Source of the DNA: an uncultured Anaeromusa sp.
GTDB lineage: Bacteria > Bacillota > Negativicutes > Anaeromusales > Anaeromusaceae
Length of the DNA: 64,000 nucleotides
NCBI RefSeq assembly: GCF_963668665.1
Contig: NZ_OY764902.1
Coordinates: forward strand, 842,001-906,000
Direction of reading: 5' to 3'
Both the position numbers and the translations under genes were made by a program. The stretch's first letter is position 1, and each line of letters starts with the position of its first letter. The notes beneath the pieces were generated by a model. That model worked only from the letters and a program-made list of their open reading frames with translations, ran no database searches and was not told the origin of the DNA. This document shows, piece by piece, positions 50,572-57,364 of this stretch.

Positions 50572-50868
50572 TCACTTAAAAACAACGGGGATTCCAACAA
50601 ATTGAGCTATATCAACTTCCATTTTGCAGCCTTCGGATTCTTGCCAATTCCCATGAACCCACAGTTCGTCACATGCAAGCAGCAAACTCCGACAATATGC
50701 TAATACGACTTCTTGCGGCCCTGTGGGATCTACAAAGCTAAAGGCATGCAATGGGCTTACCGGCAATACTTCGCCTTGCTGGTGGAGCTTCTGGCAAATC
50801 TGAGTGACCTTTTCCATGTTCCTTTTCACATCCCCGCGAAGTGGGTGCACAATATATACTTTTTTCAT
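50572..50868 (-). CDS. DUF4406-like protein (nucleoside 2-deoxyribosyltransferase fold)
   Basis: The protein has 98 residues, starting at MKKVYI after GGAAG. VYIVHPLRGDVKRNMEKVTQ at the N-terminus, VSPLHAFSFVDPTGP in the middle, and CDELWVHGNWQESEGCKMEV late are the family pattern. The fold is related to nucleoside deoxyribosyltransferases. In phages these small proteins may act on nucleotides, but no reaction is established. The start overlaps the HD gene's stop (4 bases). Confidence 0.8.
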   Translation of the reverse strand: MKKVYIVHPLRGDVKRNMEKVTQICQKLHQQGEVLPVSPLHAFSFVDPTGPQEVVLAYCRSLLLACDELWVHGNWQESEGCKMEVDIAQFVGIPVVFK

Positions 50869-51449
50869 TCGTTTTCTTCCGTGAGATAAGACGCTGCCAT
50901 GTCGGCCAGGTGAAGCACTACGGCCAGTGGATATTTCTTTTGCGCCGCAGAGAGCGCCGCCGATCCGTTCCAACCGCCTCGGCCCGCATCATCATAGCCG
51001 CCCATGTGCCAGCGTATGGCAATGATTTCTTCCATCGTTGGTCTAATGAAGGCCTGAAGCATAATGACCGACTTTTCTCCGTGACCTAGCGGGTACGAAT
51101 CGTCAACGGTGTAATAAGGAACCTGCTTCCAAACGCCGTCTTCTTTGACATTGCGCGTGCTGACCGTATAAAAGTTAGCCTTGCAAAGATCGTGCAGCAG
51201 TGCGCATATAATGGCCGTTTCCTGTTCGTAGTCATCAAAATACAGATCCATCAGCTTAATTAGGTTTTCATATACAGCGAGGCTGTGCCTTAATAGACCG
51301 CCTTCGCAAGCGCCATGGTGCTGCGTTGAGGCTGGCGCCGTAAAAAAATCCGATTCGTTTTCTAGCCATCTGATTAATTCCGGAATCCCGGAGCGATTTA
51401 CACTGGACAACAACTCAATAAATTTCTGTTTCATATTTTCGTTAGTCAT
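50865..51449 (-). CDS. HD-domain phosphohydrolase
   Basis: The protein has 194 residues, with the start at MTNENM because GGAGG precedes it. The HD motif is seen as GLLRHSLAVYENL (H), CALLHDLCKANFY (HD) and PLGHGEKSVIML (GHGE), with a later Asp in VVLHLADMAA. This set of metal ligands is that of HD hydrolases acting on nucleotides, including the phage 'hydrolase' group near replication genes. Substrate unknown; nucleotide pool adjustment or dephosphorylation of signalling nucleotides are possible. Confidence 0.82.
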   Translation of the reverse strand: MTNENMKQKFIELLSSVNRSGIPELIRWLENESDFFTAPASTQHHGACEGGLLRHSLAVYENLIKLMDLYFDDYEQETAIICALLHDLCKANFYTVSTRNVKEDGVWKQVPYYTVDDSYPLGHGEKSVIMLQAFIRPTMEEIIAIRWHMGGYDDAGRGGWNGSAALSAAQKKYPLAVVLHLADMAASYLTEENE

Positions 51450-52197
51450 CATCCGCCTCCGTATCCGCCGGCGCCGCATCAGTAGCGGCCTCAACCTCTA
51501 GATCTACAGTTACGCCCAGAAACCGCAGCTTAATGTATTGCACCAGGGTCACATACTGTTTACCGAAGTCGCTTTCGCCATGGTGTTTTGCAACTGCTGC
51601 TTCAAACTCTTCTAGAGAGCCACGGAAGCAGCCGCGCGTGATTTCGATATTGTTTTGCTTAGTAGTATATGCAGTGAGTGTTCCGTCTTCAGAGCCGACA
51701 TTTGAGAACCAAGCAACGTGCTTGCATGAAAGCACCCGAGCATCGCCGTACACCCAAGCATCGCCGGACACCAGAGCATCGCCGGACACCAGAGCATCGC
51801 CGGACACCCGAGCATCGCCGTACACCCGAGCATTGCCGGACACCAGAGCATCGCCGTACACCCAAGCATTGCCGGACACCAGAGCATCGCCGGACACCCA
51901 AGCATTGCCGTACACCCAAGCATTGCCGGACACCCGAGCATCGCCGGACACCCAAGCATTGCCGGACACCAGAGCATCGCCGGACACCAGAGCATCGCCG
52001 TACACCCGAGCATTGCCGGACACCAGAGCATCGCCGTACACCCAAGCATTGCCGGACTGTTCAAGATTCTCTTCCTTTTCTACGAAGCCGCCGAGTTCGC
52101 CAGCTTCAATATCACCAAAGGAAACCAGGGCCTTAATCCGGAACAATGTACGCCCAAACCACAGTTTTGTTTCACTAGTCAATTCATATTTTTTCAC
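51442..52197 (-). CDS. Left-handed beta-helix (hexapeptide-like repeat) protein
   Basis: The protein has 251 residues. A unique N-terminal domain (1-49, YELTSETKLWFGRTLFRIKA) precedes 18 units of six residues, (N/D)-A-(W/L/R)-V-(Y/S)-G. A C-terminal domain then holds RGCFRGSLEEFEAAVAKHHG and an acidic tail. Three hexads make one coil of a left-handed beta helix, so the repeat would form six complete coils. Similar 'GNAWVYGDA' proteins (YdcK-like) occur in many prophages and genomes without a proven function. The repeat is encoded by near-identical 18-bp units. It lies among early replication genes rather than with fibre genes. Confidence 0.85.
   Translation of the reverse strand: MKKYELTSETKLWFGRTLFRIKALVSFGDIEAGELGGFVEKEENLEQSGNAWVYGDALVSGNARVYGDALVSGDALVSGNAWVSGDARVSGNAWVYGNAWVSGDALVSGNAWVYGDALVSGNARVYGDARVSGDALVSGDALVSGDAWVYGDARVLSCKHVAWFSNVGSEDGTLTAYTTKQNNIEITRGCFRGSLEEFEAAVAKHHGESDFGKQYVTLVQYIKLRFLGVTVDLEVEAATDAAPADTEADDD
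51727..52050 (-). repeat. Minisatellite: 18 tandem units of 18 bp coding for the beta helix
   Basis: Units differ mainly at three positions: AAT or GAT (Asn/Asp), TGG, CTG or CGG (Trp/Leu/Arg) and TAC or TCC (Tyr/Ser). Larger blocks are also duplicated, for example NAWVYG-DALVSG-NARVYG occurs twice. The unit is a multiple of three, so gain or loss of units keeps the frame, and other frames also stay open by chance. It is not a CRISPR, as there are no spacers. Confidence 0.95.
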
Positions 52198-52216
52198 GGT
52201 GCATGACCTCCATTTT

Positions 52217-52363
52217 TTAATTGACGCTTACCATAGGTAAGTGTGCTGAACGAGATACCAGGCACTTGTAACAAACAATTTTGCGGCCAGACATGTGATA
52301 GGAATCATGAGCTTGCATCTGCTTCCCGCAGCATTCACAACGGATTTGGCGAACTCTTCTCAT
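52217..52363 (-). CDS. Small zinc-ribbon-like protein
   Basis: This frame of 48 residues has an ATG overlapping the preceding stop (ATGA). It contains RCECCGKQMQ and VCYKCLV, two C-x2-C knuckles 20 residues apart, with His between. That is a classical small zinc ribbon, as found in phage regulators and nucleic-acid-binding proteins. It ends 20 bases before the beta-helix gene. Confidence 0.65.
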   Translation of the reverse strand: MRRVRQIRCECCGKQMQAHDSYHMSGRKIVCYKCLVSRSAHLPMVSVN

Positions 52364-53274
52364 AGCAGCACCCCCGTCATTTCTTCGATGTCCAGGCGGT
52401 ACCGCGCTGGCAGTTCGATGCCGGCGGCAGTGAGGGCTTTGCGTATAGCGCCGCAGCCGATCCTGAAAGAATTGCCCTTGGTTCTTAGTTCAAATCCTTT
52501 CGGGTCACTGGCAACGAGCAGCCCTGTCAGATCGGGCTTAAATTTCAGCACGTACCGGAGCTGCAGGTCCATTTCGCAGTTCCGAATTAACACGTCACCG
52601 TCTTTATTGACCACCAACTCAGCAAGTTTCTCCGCTGGGCTGAATACCAGCGTGTATTCGTCGGTTGGCGCTGGCGTATCGCCTCTTGCCAGGCCCGTCT
52701 GCAAAAACAATTCGTTGTTCTGTTTGATATTGGCGGCAATTTCTTCCGCGGTTACGCCTTCCAAAAGATCGACCCGTCCCGGAGGCATCGGCTTGGCAAA
52801 CTCAGCCTCAAATTCTTCGTTTATGACAGCTGGTTTGCGCTCCTCAATGGCTGGTTCTTCTTTACCCAACTCAGCCATGACTTCTTCTGCCATTTTCTTT
52901 GCGTCGATTTTGTCTTCAGCGGCTTGTATCGCCTGTGCCACTGAATCCGGTTTTAGCTTGATTCCGCATTTTTTGAGTTTGTTATATACGGTGGCCTGTG
53001 AGCAATCGAACCCATGCGCTATTTCGGCAGCGCTTAATCCAGCTTCTGCGCAATTCATAAGTCGCTTTGGTGTAATGCACTTTGGTTCCGATTGCTTATA
53101 GTTTGCCGCCGCCGTATGCAAGCAGAACAGTTCTGGCCGATCCACGGCTTCCGCGAATGTCATGCGGCGCTCGGTTGGAGTACTGTTTGCGGGCGGCACA
53201 ATCAACTCAGTTTTTTGAATGCCGCCTTGATGGAATTTACGCCCTGCTCCAGGGCAACGAGGTTGATATGCCAT
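52360..53274 (-). CDS. Phage protein with helix-turn-helix, early regulator candidate
   Basis: The protein has 304 residues, starting at MAYQPR after GGAGGG. A helix-turn-helix lies at about 75-105 (GLSAAEIAHGFDCSQATVYN, then KLKKCGIK), of the Hin/homeodomain-like type. The middle is helical and acidic. The C-terminal domain (about 200-304) contains YTLVFSPAEKLAELVVNKDG and LKFKPDLTGLLVASDPKGFE. I do not recognise the C-terminal domain. As one of the first early genes it may regulate transcription or start replication. Confidence 0.6.
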   Translation of the reverse strand: MAYQPRCPGAGRKFHQGGIQKTELIVPPANSTPTERRMTFAEAVDRPELFCLHTAAANYKQSEPKCITPKRLMNCAEAGLSAAEIAHGFDCSQATVYNKLKKCGIKLKPDSVAQAIQAAEDKIDAKKMAEEVMAELGKEEPAIEERKPAVINEEFEAEFAKPMPPGRVDLLEGVTAEEIAANIKQNNELFLQTGLARGDTPAPTDEYTLVFSPAEKLAELVVNKDGDVLIRNCEMDLQLRYVLKFKPDLTGLLVASDPKGFELRTKGNSFRIGCGAIRKALTAAGIELPARYRLDIEEMTGVLL

Positions 53275-53501
53275 TACCAAACCCTCCATATCTGCAAAGT
53301 GAAGTACACAAACGCTACCAAAATAACTTTCCCGAACACGGAATCAATCCGATCTGCTCGATTGGCCCGGTCCCGCAGCAGCCAGAGATTAAACCGTTGG
53401 CTTGCCATTACAGGACGCATGCGGTATGATTGAAGTTGAATTAGGTTTCCTTTGGACTCTTCAGCGTTGCCGCGCTGGGGGGTCTTTTCATTTGCCTGCA
53501 T
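53274..53501 (-). CDS. Small protein with C-terminal membrane helix
   Basis: The protein has 75 residues. The first 50 are polar and basic (QSYRMRPVMASQRFNLWLLR), followed by one hydrophobic helix (VFGKVILVAFVYFTLQIW) at the extreme C-terminus, as in tail-anchored proteins. Its stop overlaps the next ATG (TAATG). No family recognised. Confidence 0.5.
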   Translation of the reverse strand: MQANEKTPQRGNAEESKGNLIQLQSYRMRPVMASQRFNLWLLRDRANRADRIDSVFGKVILVAFVYFTLQIWRVW

Positions 53502-53504
53502 TTT

Positions 53505-53720
53505 TTACCACCCCACACTCAGATATTTCATCAGCAGTAATTTGACTTCTTCCAGCGTGAGATCTTCGCCGTACTCACCATCCGTAGACCACCACCGGCC
53601 TACGCTTACAGAGCCGACACGAATTACCGCGTTCCACTCGTCATAGCGGAAAAAGATTCGTAGGGAATCTTCGTACTGCACCATGTTTGTGGCTTCAAAC
53701 TTCGCGAAATCAGGTTTCAT
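53505..53720 (-). CDS. Hypothetical early phage protein of 71 residues
   Basis: It starts at MKPDFA after GAAGGAGG. The sequence has MVQYEDSLRIFFRYDEWNAV and RVGSVSVGRWWSTDGEYGED, then a helix LTLEEVKLLLMKYLS. It reads as a small beta domain with a C-terminal helix. The ATG overlaps the upstream stop (ATGA). Unknown function. Confidence 0.5.
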   Translation of the reverse strand: MKPDFAKFEATNMVQYEDSLRIFFRYDEWNAVIRVGSVSVGRWWSTDGEYGEDLTLEEVKLLLMKYLSVGW

Positions 53721-53845
53721 GATGCGACCTCCTTCTTCCCAACATCGACAATCTCAACCACGCGAATTTCTACCCCTTCACGTTCGCCGATAATGCGGGC
53801 CAACGTGTCGAATAATTTTTTAGGATCGACTTTATCGCCTGGCAT
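53717..53845 (-). CDS. First gene of the early operon, 42-residue protein
   Basis: ATG at 53845 has AGGAGG eight bases upstream. The product reads MPGDKVDPKKLFDTLARIIG followed by EREGVEIRVVEIVDVGKKEV, a helix followed by a beta hairpin. It is coupled to the next gene (ATGA). The short length and good start suggest a real small early protein with unknown role. Confidence 0.5.
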   Translation of the reverse strand: MPGDKVDPKKLFDTLARIIGEREGVEIRVVEIVDVGKKEVAS

Positions 53846-53899
53846 GTGGTTCGCCTCCTTTCTTGCAGGAATACTTCTTTTCAAAAAGAAATATTTACA

Positions 53900-53908
53900 G
53901 TTATACCA
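53900..53908 (-). promoter_or_regulatory. Candidate extended -10 promoter for the early operon
   Basis: On the minus strand TGGTATAAC has the TGN extension and five of six -10 bases, 55 bases before the first early start codon. No -35 is clear. Transcription from the Cro promoter further right could also enter this operon. Confidence 0.4.
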
Positions 53909-53927
53909 ACTTACGGGAGGTGTCCTT

Positions 53928-54734
53928 GTGGACGAGAATTATCGCAAATCATTAGAAGCAATGCTCTTACATGTCGAAAGAATCAATGCTGCCGCAAGCC
54001 AGTTTTCTAACCTTTCTCAACAAATGGATTTTGCACGTCGAGTTGCTGATACAACCAAAAACCTAAAAGTACTTAAAGTACCGCAACGAGAATGGATGTC
54101 CATGCTTCAAGCCGCAGAGCAGATGAAGCCTTTTCTGGCTTCTCAACACGCCACTTTGTTAACCCAAATGCCACTAGCTACATCTCCAGCCATAAGACAA
54201 ATACAAGAATTTGCTTCTCGCTTTCAATTAAACCAAGCAACAGAAACTCGTAAATTACTAGAAGTTTTAACTCGCATCCCTGCCCTTACCCAGCTTTACT
54301 CAAACATGCAAACTCCAGACAACCTACTACAAGATAGCTGTAGCGTTCTGGACAACCTTATATTTTCCGATGTTTTAATGGACAAATTTGAAAAATATGA
54401 AGTTGAAGATGTGTCTGTTGAAATTGATGAAGGTTTTTCGTCTGCAATTTTCGAAACCTTAAAATCATGTTTTCCTTCTTTGGAAATTCCAATAAATTTA
54501 CCAGTTCTTACTCTTTCGCACGCATTAACCATAATTGCGATTGTGATTAGTGTGTATGGTGCATATTTCTCGTATCAATCCTCACAAGAAACGAAACTAT
54601 ATCGCGAGAAAGTAATTGAACTATTAGAAAAACAAGCTAGCATCCAAGAGTATTCAACTTCCCATCCAGCGAGCCAACCAAATACAGTTAACAATGAGCC
54701 AGTAAAGAAACTCACTGATCCAATTAGCGATTAA
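53928..54734 (+). CDS. Membrane-anchored protein of unknown function, antisense to the early transcript
   Basis: The protein has 268 residues from GTG at 53928, chosen because GGGAGGTG lies five bases upstream. Residues 1-200 are helical and soluble (SLEAMLLHVERINAAASQFS, QREWMSMLQAAEQMKPFLAS). One transmembrane helix lies at about 207-228 (LSHALTIIAIVISVYGAYFS), followed by a short charged tail (KLYREKVIELLEKQ). The AT-rich codon use differs from the genes around it. It sits in the immunity region and faces the lytic transcript, so it should be expressed mainly in the lysogen. A superinfection-exclusion or defence role is possible but unproven. Confidence 0.65.
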   Translation: MDENYRKSLEAMLLHVERINAAASQFSNLSQQMDFARRVADTTKNLKVLKVPQREWMSMLQAAEQMKPFLASQHATLLTQMPLATSPAIRQIQEFASRFQLNQATETRKLLEVLTRIPALTQLYSNMQTPDNLLQDSCSVLDNLIFSDVLMDKFEKYEVEDVSVEIDEGFSSAIFETLKSCFPSLEIPINLPVLTLSHALTIIAIVISVYGAYFSYQSSQETKLYREKVIELLEKQASIQEYSTSHPASQPNTVNNEPVKKLTDPISD

Positions 54735-54869
54735 ATGTCGTGAATAGAATAGGCTTAACCCCATAAGCGTTAGTGACGACGCCCACAGTAAAACCTGATC
54801 GATGGTAGCTCTTTTTTTGAGGTAGGCATTTTCTTTTTCCAACTCCGCGATTTTTTGCTCGTTGTCCAT
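54654..54869 (-). CDS. Small membrane protein downstream of the Cro-like gene
   Basis: The protein has 71 residues, starting at MDNEQK after AAAGGAG. A short coiled coil (KIAELEKENAYLKKRATIDQ) is followed by one or two hydrophobic segments (LLWASSLTLMGLSLFYS, FLYWLIVNCIWLARW). It lies 36 bases after the Cro-like gene and would be in the first lytic transcript. Its last 81 bases overlap, tail to tail, the plus-strand gene ending at 54,734. Confidence 0.55.
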   Translation of the reverse strand: MDNEQKIAELEKENAYLKKRATIDQVLLWASSLTLMGLSLFYSRHLIANWISEFLYWLIVNCIWLARWMGS

Positions 54870-54894
54870 GATCACGCTCCTTTCTTCTTTTTGA

Positions 54895-54905
54895 CACAAA
54901 TCGTG
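54895..54905. promoter_or_regulatory. Fourth repressor operator copy, at the end of the Cro-like gene
   Basis: CACAAATCGTG inside GACACAAATCGTGTC has the same CAC-N4-CGTG form as the three operators between the repressor and Cro genes. It abuts the Cro-like stop codon; no promoter is visible here, so it may act as a roadblock or for looping. Confidence 0.55.
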
Positions 54906-55112
54906 TCATTGTGATTTAAAAAAAATTTCTTCAACAGTAGTACCGTAGTACGCTGCCAACCTGACTTTGATTTCATCGCGTGGTATTCTTGCGCCCAGCT
55001 CATACATAGTAAGAGCCGATTTACTGATACCGCAAGCGGACGCAACCGCAAGGCGCCTTTCACCGCCGCGCAGCTCCACTAGACGTTCTGCAATTGTTTT
55101 GTGATTAGTCAT
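54906..55112 (-). CDS. Cro-like XRE-family regulator
   Basis: The protein has 68 residues, with the start at MTNHKT because AAAGGAGG lies seven bases upstream. The helix-turn-helix is RRLAVASACGISKSALTMYE, followed by LGARIPRDEIKVRLAAYYGT and a closing VEEIFFKSQ, all of the XRE type. It is transcribed divergently from the repressor and is the first gene of the lytic transcript, as with Cro. It should compete with the repressor for the shared operators. Confidence 0.85.
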   Translation of the reverse strand: MTNHKTIAERLVELRGGERRLAVASACGISKSALTMYELGARIPRDEIKVRLAAYYGTTVEEIFFKSQ

Positions 55113-55136
55113 GTGGCATCCTCCTTTCTTTTTAGT

Positions 55137-55229
55137 CACATTTCGTGTCTAAATTAATATTAGCATGAGGATAATAGCATGTCAACACACAACGTGACAA
55201 ATTTTTATTGTTTTCCATCACGTATCGTG
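55137..55229. promoter_or_regulatory. Immunity operators: three CAC-N4-CGTG sites between repressor and Cro genes
   Basis: CACATTTCGTG (55137-55147), CACACAACGTG (55186-55196) and CACGTATCGTG (55219-55229) share an 11-bp near-palindrome, extended in the last to ATCACGTATCGTGAT. The first lies just downstream of the Cro promoter start, the second touches its -35, and the third fills the spacer of the repressor promoter. The layout allows repressor binding to block Cro expression and to regulate itself. Confidence 0.8.
55157..55185 (-). promoter_or_regulatory. Cro (lytic) promoter
   Basis: On the minus strand TTGACA (55185-55180), a 17-base spacer and TAATAT (55162-55157). The -35 is perfect. 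The promoter is bracketed by operators on both sides. Confidence 0.8.
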
Positions 55230-55236
55230 ATATTAT
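55208..55236 (+). promoter_or_regulatory. Repressor promoter
   Basis: TTGTTT (55208-55213), a 17-base spacer and TATTAT (55231-55236), 22 bases before the repressor start codon. The third operator occupies the spacer, which indicates autoregulation. Confidence 0.7.
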
Positions 55237-55258
55237 AAAACAAAAAGGATGATGCGAC

Positions 55259-55630
55259 GTGGCATTTAATGAAAGAATAAAAACCTTGAGACTCGAGAAA
55301 AACCTTACACAGGACGAACTTGCCAAAGCTACGGGATTAAGCCGCAGCGCCATCGGTATGTATGAGTCTGGAAGTAGAGAGCCTAACTTTGAAACATTGG
55401 AAGTGCTTGCCGACTTTTTCAATGTTGATATGAACTATCTTTTAGGAAGAAGTGAAATACCAAATCGCCCCACCTACTACCTCGACCCGGAAGTCGCAGA
55501 GCTTGCCGATCAGCTCCACAAGAATCCGGGAATGCGCATCTTGTTTGATGCCAGTAAAAAACTAACTAAGGAAGACATCCAGTTTGTCATGGATATGGTC
55601 AGCCGTATGAAAAAGGATGATGGTCAGTGA
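55259..55630 (+). CDS. XRE-family phage repressor (ImmR/CI-like)
   Basis: The protein has 123 residues from GTG with AAAGGATG upstream. The helix-turn-helix is DELAKATGLSRSAIGMYESG (about 21-40) followed by SREPNFETLEVLADFFNVDM, very like ImmR and Xre. A short C-terminal domain (about 75-123) has DQLHKNPGMRILFDASKKLT and EDIQFVMDMVSRM. No LexA-type protease domain is present, so induction is not by RecA-stimulated self-cleavage. The next gene is an ImmA-like metallopeptidase overlapping by 4 bases, suggesting cleavage in trans as in ICEBs1 and phi105. Confidence 0.9.
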   Translation: MAFNERIKTLRLEKNLTQDELAKATGLSRSAIGMYESGSREPNFETLEVLADFFNVDMNYLLGRSEIPNRPTYYLDPEVAELADQLHKNPGMRILFDASKKLTKEDIQFVMDMVSRMKKDDGQ

Positions 55631-55860
55631 ATATAATTGTCCGGTACCAAGACCTGCCCTGCAGGGTTAAGGCGTTCTCCACAGCAAACCTAGACGGTAC
55701 ATACACCATTGTTATAAACTCTCGCCACAGCTACTTAGAACAACGCAAGGCCTTCGCCCACGAAGTCCAGCACATCCACGGCGGAGACCTTGAGAATATT
55801 GATATGCATTGCGACTTGCTTGAGGCCATGGCTCACGCTCGCCTGGCTCAAGTAGGATAA
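55627..55860 (+). CDS. ImmA/IrrE-type metallopeptidase (short form)
   Basis: The protein has 77 residues from GTG, overlapping the repressor stop (GTGA). It carries HEVQHIHGGD (about 47-56), the HExxH zinc motif with a conserved Gly after, and before it YTIVINSRHSYLEQRKAFAH, typical of ImmA. It should cleave the repressor when activated, giving induction. The protein is shorter than ICEBs1 ImmA (about 170 residues), with little besides the catalytic core. A regulatory partner that senses damage or crowding is not evident. Confidence 0.82.
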   Translation: MNIIVRYQDLPCRVKAFSTANLDGTYTIVINSRHSYLEQRKAFAHEVQHIHGGDLENIDMHCDLLEAMAHARLAQVG

Positions 55861-55868
55861 AATAAAAA

Positions 55869-55901
55869 AGGCCCCTCGGTGCTACCAACACCGAAGAGCC
55901 T
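55869..55901 (-). terminator. Minus-strand terminator shielding the immunity genes
   Basis: AGGC-CCC-TCGGTG and CACCGA-AGA-GCCT form an imperfect stem with a 7-base loop. On the minus strand it is followed by TTTTTTATTTT; on the plus strand there is no T run. It would stop transcripts entering the prophage from the interrupted pil operon before they reach the repressor genes. Confidence 0.65.
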
Positions 55902-55922
55902 CAGCGTACAACCAACCCAATA

Positions 55923-55965
55923 AGGTCAATCGCACACCAGCAATATTATTATAGTCGATTGACCT
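55923..55965. promoter_or_regulatory. Perfect 10-bp inverted repeat around the putative integrase promoter
   Basis: AGGTCAATCG (55923-55932) and CGATTGACCT (55956-55965) flank 23 bases that contain TATTATTATAGT, a -10-like element, 40 bases before the integrase start. The arms could be an operator for a regulator of integration or excision, or pair as RNA. It does not match the repressor operator. Confidence 0.6.
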
Positions 55966-56002
55966 CCAGAAAACCACTTATTTTGAAGGAGGTCTATTTT
56001 TT

Positions 56003-57364
56003 ATGCCCAAAATGATTAGAACGGCCCTCTACGTCCGGGTTAGCCACGAAGAGCAAGTCATGCATGGCTACTCTGTAGAGGCCCAAAAACAGGCCTTAAC
56101 TGAGTATGCAAGGAAGAACAACCTGCACATTGTTGATTACTATGTAGACGAAGGACAAACAGCAAGAAAATCTTATAAAAAGCGCAAGGAATTTATACGT
56201 CTTATGGACGACGTGAAGGTTGGCAATATCGACATCATACTGTTTATCAAACTTGACCGCTGGTTCCGCAATATCCGAGATTACTATAAAATCCAGGATA
56301 TTTTAGAAAAGCACAAAGTAAACTGGAAAACCATCTTTGAAAACTATGATACCACTACGGCATCTGGGCGGCTGTACATCAACATTATGCTTTCTGTCGC
56401 TCAAGATGAAGCAGACAGAACCAGCGAACGCATCAACTTTGTTTTTGAAAACAAAATTAAAAATGGTGAAGTTATTACCGGAACTACCGCTATCGGCTAC
56501 AAGATTGAGAACAAAAAATTAGTCATCGTGCCCGATGAAGCGGATCTTGTCCGCGAAGCATTTGATTACTACTTACTCCACCAATCCGTGCGACTTACAA
56601 TGAAACATTTGAATGAAAAATACAACAAGCGAATGCAGTACGTTACCGTGAATCGCATCCTCCACCGCAAGCAATACACCGGAGAACACCGCGGGAATAA
56701 ACATTTTTGTCCGCCAATTATTGATAGCGAAGTATTTGAAAAGGCTCAATCACTGTTAAAAGCAAATATCAGAACTACTCGCGAAAGAATTTATGTCCAT
56801 ATTTACTCTGGATTGCTAAAGTGTCCTCTTTGCGGTCGCAGAATGACTGGCGCAGCAATGAAGCCGCGCCACATACTGTACATGACCTATCGATGCAATG
56901 GTAACTATAAAAACAGTGTATGTGGCTTTAACCGCATGATTAGAGAGGAAACAATAGACGACTACCTACTCACGCACGTTGAAGAACAAATCCAAGGGCT
57001 ACTTGCCAGCTGTGAGGTAAAGCAAAAGCCATCTCTTTCTTTAGTCTCAATAGCCGGAGAACGCTCAAAAATTCGCAGCAAACTCGAAAAACTAAAGGAC
57101 CTATATTTAGACAACTTAATAGACAAAAACACGTACAGGCGTGATTATGAGGACCTGACAGCAAGGCTGAGCAAACTAGACAAAATAGATCGACCGGAGC
57201 CAAAGCGAATTAATGTATCTGCACTAAAATCATTTCTTGCGAAAGACATTAAGACCATTTACCACTCCATGAGCCGCGAAGAACGGCAAATGCTCTGGCA
57301 CGGAATCATCAAAGAAATCCGCTTTGACCCAGAAACACTGGAGCCGCAGGTAACATATCTTTGA
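56003..57364 (+). CDS. Large serine recombinase (phage integrase)
   Basis: The protein has 453 residues. The N-terminal resolvase domain (1-150) has the catalytic serine S14 in ALYVRVSHEEQ, arginines in KLDRWFRN and the SEYDR-like DEADRTSERIN region. The recombinase domain (about 165-260) contains GYKIENKKLVIVPDEADLVR and TVNRILHRKQYTGEHRGN. A zinc ribbon follows (about 272-305) with CPLCGRRMTG, then CNGNY and SVCG. The coiled-coil motif lies after it. The gene ends exactly where the phage attachment arm begins. It should integrate without host factors, and excision would need a directionality factor, which I cannot identify. AGGAGG precedes the ATG. Confidence 0.96.
   Translation: MPKMIRTALYVRVSHEEQVMHGYSVEAQKQALTEYARKNNLHIVDYYVDEGQTARKSYKKRKEFIRLMDDVKVGNIDIILFIKLDRWFRNIRDYYKIQDILEKHKVNWKTIFENYDTTTASGRLYINIMLSVAQDEADRTSERINFVFENKIKNGEVITGTTAIGYKIENKKLVIVPDEADLVREAFDYYLLHQSVRLTMKHLNEKYNKRMQYVTVNRILHRKQYTGEHRGNKHFCPPIIDSEVFEKAQSLLKANIRTTRERIYVHIYSGLLKCPLCGRRMTGAAMKPRHILYMTYRCNGNYKNSVCGFNRMIREETIDDYLLTHVEEQIQGLLASCEVKQKPSLSLVSIAGERSKIRSKLEKLKDLYLDNLIDKNTYRRDYEDLTARLSKLDKIDRPEPKRINVSALKSFLAKDIKTIYHSMSREERQMLWHGIIKEIRFDPETLEPQVTYL

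Noticed and set aside
51727..52050. CRISPR-like repeat array
   Set aside because: Units are 18 bp and directly adjacent, with no spacers and no cas genes nearby; they encode hexapeptide repeats.
51533..52240. Long open frame on the plus strand (and two more in other frames) across the 18-bp repeats
   Set aside because: The repeat unit is a multiple of three and lacks stops in several frames, so open frames arise by chance. Only the minus-strand frame has a ribosome site and sensible flanking domains.
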